A model generated the notes under the pieces. The model was not told where the DNA came from. It saw only the letters and a list, made by a program, of their open reading frames with translations, and searched no databases. A stretch of DNA of 64,000 nucleotides from Ramlibacter sp. WS9. GTDB lineage: Bacteria > Pseudomonadota > Gammaproteobacteria > Burkholderiales > Burkholderiaceae_C. A program made the translations under genes and the position numbers. Shown here piece by piece: positions 60,480 to 64,000 of this stretch (positions within the stretch are counted from its first letter, which is position 1; the number at the start of each line of letters is the position of its first letter). The stretch lies in contig NZ_RKMB01000010.1 of NCBI RefSeq assembly GCF_003797765.1, forward strand, positions 160,765 through 224,764. The letters are read 5' to 3'.

Positions 60480-61717
60480 GCATTCCAAAGAGCCGCACGT
60501 TCGATCTCGTCATCAACGATGCTTCAATTTTTGATGGTTCAAAAGTGCGGACGGGAACGTTCAGCGTCGGCATCGACAATGGCATGATCGCTGCGCTTTC
60601 CGACGAGGCGCTGAATGGTAGCGCCACCATCGACGCCCGAGGTTCGTGGCTGAGCCCCGGGCTGATCGATTCGCATGTTCATATGTACGACCCGATGAAC
60701 GTGGCCGACGAGGCGTCGATGAGTGAGTATCTCGACGTTGCACTGCCCGGGCATTTGCGCTCGTTCCTGGAGTGGGGGATCACGACGATCAAATCGGTGG
60801 GCGACCCTGTTCCGGAGCTTCTCGAAGCTCGCAGACGCCTCAACGCCGGCGAATGCGTCGGCCCGCGGTTCTTGATGACGGGTTTCGGTATCACGTCGCC
60901 CGGCGGGCATCCCACCAGGACGATCTACGGTCGCAATCCCTGGTATCAGCAAAGAGCGGTAGGCGAGGCCACAACAGCGCAGGACGCGCGTGCGCGGGTA
61001 TCGGAAATGGCTGACCTTGGCATGGACGCGATCAAGATTCTCTACCAGGGGGGCTGTGCCTGCCAGGGCGAGGCCGAGTACAAGTGGCATGGTCAGGTTC
61101 CCATCTTGCGTTTGAAGCGCAGGCCTCTCGAAGCAGCGATCGATGAAGCACACCGGCGCGGACTCAAGGCAACCGTACATACCTTCGAGCAGAGCCGGGT
61201 GATTGAAGCGCTCGAGGCCGGTGCTGACGGTGTCGAGCATGGCGTTGTCGGAGAGATCATCTCGGATAACCGGGTGTTCGACCTCTTGCTCAAGAACAAT
61301 GCTTCTTACGTGCCGACTCTGTGGGTCTATTCGACACCCGAGGCACACCGCAATCTGGCGCTGGTTCGCGATGCCGGAGCACGCATCGCCCTAGGCACCG
61401 ACAGCTTCTCGCCCACGATCAAGGTTGAAGGCATCGATGCAGGCCGGTACGGTTCCAACTCCATCGTGGAGGCCGAGCGCATGGTGGCTGCCGGCCTGAC
61501 GCCGCTGGAGGCCCTCCGGGCAGCAACAGGTCAAGCAGCAGTGCATCTGGGGCGCGATGACCTGGGCGTCATCGCCGAAGGAAAACGTGCCGACCTTGTT
61601 GTTCTGAAGAGCAACCCGACAGTCGATATCAGCAATCTGAGAAGTTTGCAGGTCGTGATCGCAAATGGCCGCGTTGTCGTGGATCGGCGGCCTGCATCGT
61701 CGAAAGCCGGATCTTGA
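60476..61717 (+). CDS. Metal-dependent amidohydrolase (imidazolonepropionase/prolidase-like)
   Basis: 413 residues of the amidohydrolase superfamily: metal motif DSHVHMYDP, Lys-bearing IKILYQGG, His in TVHTFEQ and EHGVVGE, and terminal Asp in LGTDSFSP. N-terminal FDLVINDASIFDG and C-terminal GKRADLVVLKSNP form the composite beta-sandwich. Hydrolyses a cyclic amide, lactone or similar ring; substrate unknown. The ATG is preferred to the TTG 15 bases upstream. Confidence 0.88.
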   Translation: MSIPKSRTFDLVINDASIFDGSKVRTGTFSVGIDNGMIAALSDEALNGSATIDARGSWLSPGLIDSHVHMYDPMNVADEASMSEYLDVALPGHLRSFLEWGITTIKSVGDPVPELLEARRRLNAGECVGPRFLMTGFGITSPGGHPTRTIYGRNPWYQQRAVGEATTAQDARARVSEMADLGMDAIKILYQGGCACQGEAEYKWHGQVPILRLKRRPLEAAIDEAHRRGLKATVHTFEQSRVIEALEAGADGVEHGVVGEIISDNRVFDLLLKNNASYVPTLWVYSTPEAHRNLALVRDAGARIALGTDSFSPTIKVEGIDAGRYGSNSIVEAERMVAAGLTPLEALRAATGQAAVHLGRDDLGVIAEGKRADLVVLKSNPTVDISNLRSLQVVIANGRVVVDRRPASSKAGS

Positions 61718-61734
61718 AAACCAAGGAGTTTCCC

Positions 61735-62175
61735 ATGTCAACATCGACCCTGGAAGATCGCAACATCGCCCTGGCCAAGGAATATTTCATCCGTGGGGAC
61801 GCCCAGCGGCCGGACTTGCTTGATTTGTTCCATGCCGATTTCGAGCTGTATTTCCCGAAGTTCGGAATCGGCCGCGGGCCTGAGTCTTTTCTGCAGATGG
61901 CTTCGGGGTTCGCAGGCGACCTGGAGGCCATCGAGCACGACTTCACCCAGTACAACTTCATCGCGACGGGCCCTTATGTCGTTGTCGAAGGCACCACACG
62001 GGGCCGGATGAAAGGAAAGGCCTGGTCGGCGGGCGAGACGCCGGGCGGGCGCTTCTGCAATGTCTTCGAGTTCCGCGACGGCTTGATTGCCCGCGTCCAT
62101 GTCCACCTGGATCCCGACTATCTTGGTGAGGACGAGGCGCGCTTCCGGTGGGGCCGTGCGGGCCGCGTGTGGTGA
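61735..62175 (+). CDS. SnoaL-like/NTF2-fold polyketide-cyclase-type protein
   Basis: 146 residues: LAKEYFIRGDAQRPDLLDLF, then FNVFEFRDG-type segment (CNVFEFRDGLIARVHVHLDP) of the SnoaL/NTF2 cone fold. Ribosome site AAGGAG before ATG at 61735. Members are isomerases, hydrolases or ligand carriers; follows the amidohydrolase by 17 bases, so likely the same pathway. Confidence 0.82.
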   Translation: MSTSTLEDRNIALAKEYFIRGDAQRPDLLDLFHADFELYFPKFGIGRGPESFLQMASGFAGDLEAIEHDFTQYNFIATGPYVVVEGTTRGRMKGKAWSAGETPGGRFCNVFEFRDGLIARVHVHLDPDYLGEDEARFRWGRAGRVW

Positions 62176-62195
62176 GACATCAGGCACTGACCAAC

Positions 62196-62552
62196 ATGGC
62201 ACTCAAATCTGGCAAGTATTTCATCTGGGCCGCGGCGTTTCTGATGTTCGCGTGCGCCGTTCTCCATTCCATGGCGTGGATGCGCGCGCAGGGCGATTTT
62301 TCGCCTGAAGCGCGGCCGCTGGCTGCCTTGCTATGGTTCCTGCTGGGAATAGATTGGGCCGTGATCGGCGGGCTGTGGGTGCTGGGCGCTTCCAAAGGAA
62401 TCGCAGCGCGCCCTCTACTGCTGCTCTCGGTGGTCGTCCCCGTTTCGGTGGCGGTCGGCCTGTGCCTGACGATCGGCCCAGGCTTCTTCCCTGTCTACCT
62501 GCAACTCGGTGCCGCGGGACTGTTGCTGCTGGGCGCATTTCGCCTGACCTGA
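62196..62552 (+). CDS. Small membrane protein with four predicted helices
   Basis: 118 residues: YFIWAAAFLMFACAVLHSMA, ALLWFLLGIDWAVIGGLWVL, LLLLSVVVPVSVAVGLCLTI and a final helix near YLQLGAAGLLLLGAF. No family recognised. Twenty bases after the SnoaL-like gene, probably the end of the transcript; the convergent gluconokinase follows. Confidence 0.75.
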   Translation: MALKSGKYFIWAAAFLMFACAVLHSMAWMRAQGDFSPEARPLAALLWFLLGIDWAVIGGLWVLGASKGIAARPLLLLSVVVPVSVAVGLCLTIGPGFFPVYLQLGAAGLLLLGAFRLT

Positions 62553-62575
62553 CCTGCCGAAGCAGCAGAGCGGTG

Positions 62576-63088
62576 TCATTGCGCGGGGACGGCCGCCCCG
62601 GTGCCGGCCAGCCATTGGACGACGCCGTCGGCGAGCGCCTCGGGCGCCAGCAGGGCGTCCAGGCACAGCACACCGGGTTCGCTTTGCGGTGGCTCCAGCG
62701 CCTCGAACTGCGTGGCGACCAGGCCGGCGGGAAAGAAGTGTTCGGCGCGCTGCCCGACCCGCGCCAGGGCGGACGCCGCATCGAGGGCGAGCCAGGCAAA
62801 CCGCAAGCCGGGTGCCGCGGCGCGCAGGCGGTCGCGGTAGCCGGCCTTGAGTGCCGAGCAGGTGAGCACCGCGCCGCCGGGCCGGTTCTGCAACTGCTCG
62901 CCCAGCCCCGCGAGCCACCCGGCGCGGTCGGCGTCGGTGAGCGCGATGCCGCTCTTCATGCGTGCACGGTTGGCTTCCGGGTGGAACTCGTCGCCTTCGA
63001 TCAGCGGCAGGCGCAGCTTCTGCGCGATGAGAGCTCCCACGCGCGACTTGCCGCAGCCCGACACCCCCATGACCACGATCCAGGTCAC
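62576..63088 (-). CDS. gntK: Gluconokinase (GntK family)
   Basis: 170 residues from a GTG start (TWIVVMGVSGCGKS): Walker A GVSGCGKS, EGDEFHPEAN and CSALKAGYRDRLR match gluconate kinase. Phosphorylates D-gluconate to 6-phosphogluconate. ATG at 63070 would cut into the first strand, and the longer frame from 63187 covers a GC-rich intergenic repeat, so GTG is preferred. Confidence 0.88.
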   Translation of the reverse strand: MTWIVVMGVSGCGKSRVGALIAQKLRLPLIEGDEFHPEANRARMKSGIALTDADRAGWLAGLGEQLQNRPGGAVLTCSALKAGYRDRLRAAAPGLRFAWLALDAASALARVGQRAEHFFPAGLVATQFEALEPPQSEPGVLCLDALLAPEALADGVVQWLAGTGAAVPAQ

Positions 63089-63137
63089 GGCGCTGCTCGG
63101 TCGGGCCGAAGCGCCGGGCCGCCCCAAGCCGGCCCGG

Positions 63138-63184
63138 GCCCCCTCGGGGGGCAGCGACCCACACGCAGTGGGGAGCGTGGGGGC
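63138..63184. repeat. GC-rich palindromic intergenic element
   Basis: Contains gccccctcggggggc, able to fold on itself, and a second loose dyad around cccacacgcagtgggg. Elements of this look are common between genes in Comamonadaceae (recalled, not checked). Lies between the gluconokinase and the Bug gene, both on the minus strand. Confidence 0.35.
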
Positions 63185-63188
63185 CACA

Positions 63189-64000
63189 TCAATCTGCTTT
63201 GATGTTGTTGGCCTTGACCACTTCGCCCCAGGTCTTGTGGTGGGTGCGCGTCAGGTTGCCCAGGTGCTCAGGGGTGCCGCCGCCGGGTTCGTCGCCGCGG
63301 TCGAGAATGTTCTTGGTCACCGTCGGGTCTTTCAGAGCCGCGTTCAGCGCGGCATTGGCTTTCTTCACCACGTCGGCCGGCAGGTTGGGCGGGCCGTACA
63401 GGCCGATGAAGGAAACGATGTTGAAGTCTTTCAAGCCCACCTCGGCGGCGGTGGGCACGTCCGGGAAGGCGGGGACGCGCTTGTCGCTGGTGACCAGCAG
63501 GGCCCGCAGCTGGCCGCCTTTGATGAAAGGCGCGACCACCGATGTGGCGTCGAACATGGCGTCGAGCCGGCCGCCGATCAGGTCGGTGATGGCAGGGCTG
63601 CTGCCCTTGTAGGGGATATGGTTCATCGGCGGCTTGCCTAAGCGCTCGCGCAGCAGTTCGGTGGTGACGTGCGGCAGCGCGCCCACGCCGCCGGTGCCGT
63701 AGTCGATGCTCTTGCCGGTTTTTGCCTTGGCCTTGACGTGCTCGACGAACTCGGCATAGGTCTTGATCGGCGAACTGGCCGGCACCGCCAGCACCAGCGC
63801 GGATTGCAACATGTTGCCGATGGGCACCATCTGCCGCATGTCGACGATGCCGACCTGGGTGTAGACATGGGCTGCGATGGTCATGGAGCCGTTGCCCACG
63901 TACAGCTTGTAGCCATCGGCCGGTGCCTTCATGACTTCCTGCGCGCCGATGTTGCCGTTGACGCCGGCCTTGTTGTCGATGACCACGGGTTGGCCCAGTT
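63189..64000 (-). CDS. Bug/TctC-family binding protein, 5' part beyond window
   Basis: 270 codons visible, ending ...VVKANNIKAD. Motifs GQPVVIDNKAGVNGNIGAQ, YGTGGVGALPHV and MNHIPYKGSSPAITDLIGGR are typical of Bug proteins. The signal peptide and first strand lie past the window edge. Periplasmic binding of a small carboxylate. Confidence 0.92.
   Translation of the reverse strand, partial: LGQPVVIDNKAGVNGNIGAQEVMKAPADGYKLYVGNGSMTIAAHVYTQVGIVDMRQMVPIGNMLQSALVLAVPASSPIKTYAEFVEHVKAKAKTGKSIDYGTGGVGALPHVTTELLRERLGKPPMNHIPYKGSSPAITDLIGGRLDAMFDATSVVAPFIKGGQLRALLVTSDKRVPAFPDVPTAAEVGLKDFNIVSFIGLYGPPNLPADVVKKANAALNAALKDPTVTKNILDRGDEPGGGTPEHLGNLTRTHHKTWGEVVKANNIKAD

Overview
The window is GC-rich, gene-dense DNA of a beta-proteobacterial type, most likely Burkholderiales (Comamonadaceae or Alcaligenaceae). 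The reasons are the Bug/TctC-type solute-binding proteins (52704-53672 and the partial one at 63189-64000), LivFGHM importers, a PhaB, DUF1302/DUF1329 proteins, and frequent 4-base ATGA overlaps between genes. This placement is inference; no rRNA, tRNA, CRISPR array, phage gene or transposase was seen. Almost everything is catabolic: aromatic ring attack, CoA-thioester and polyhydroxyalkanoate (PHA)-type chemistry, transport and regulators.

Region A (1-17879, minus strand) reads as one or two long operons: MFS transporter, BKACE enzyme, then a Rieske oxygenase and its PDR-type reductase, then an envelope module (DUF1302, DUF1329, YCF48-like protein, RND/MMPL exporter), a periplasmic binding protein, a type I extradiol dioxygenase, a fumarylacetoacetate-hydrolase-family enzyme, and a two-subunit molybdenum enzyme. 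The Mo enzyme resembles pyrogallol-phloroglucinol transhydroxylase/resorcinol hydroxylase, with an extra SCP2-like domain at the N-terminus of the large subunit. Together these could take up a hydrophobic or methoxylated aromatic, demethylate or hydroxylate it, rearrange hydroxyl groups, cleave the ring and hydrolyse the product.

Region B (18018-32496, plus strand) starts with LuxR- and LysR-type regulators and holds a hydroquinone operon: hapC/hapD-like hydroquinone 1,2-dioxygenase, hapE-like 4-hydroxymuconic semialdehyde dehydrogenase, hapF-like maleylacetate reductase, a gutted hydroxyquinol dioxygenase remnant, a complete branched-chain-amino-acid-type ABC importer, a YciI-like protein and a large MalT/LAL-type regulator. 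A perfect 7-9-7 inverted repeat upstream of hapC is a good LysR-type operator candidate.

Region C (32538-34846, minus) carries a thiolase and a zinc-type alcohol dehydrogenase. Region D (34900-50442, plus) carries a second YCF48 / PDR reductase / Rieske / RND / DUF1302 / DUF1329 module, apparently after a duplication whose two copies lost complementary genes, and continues into a GMC alcohol oxidoreductase with a borrowed signal peptide, an aldehyde dehydrogenase, and PhaC-, PhaJ- and PhaZ-like proteins.

Region E (50541-64000) has a VapBC toxin-antitoxin pair, then a plus-strand series: alpha/beta hydrolase, Bug protein, CoA ligase, VOC protein, DoxX, thioesterase, maleate isomerase-like protein, hydrolase, broken thiolase, PhaB, amidohydrolase, SnoaL and a membrane protein. 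It ends with minus-strand gluconokinase and a partial Bug protein.

The most unusual feature is a recurring pattern. Several genes are reduced to their first and last few codons, yet mostly stay in frame and coupled (ATGA) to the next gene: hydroxyquinol dioxygenase 24365-24598, Rieske oxygenase 36372-36494, YCF48 copy 38663-38812, thiolase 59013-59604 (frame lost), and probably 34775-34846 and 60414-60479. No gene-free stretch exceeds 300 bases.
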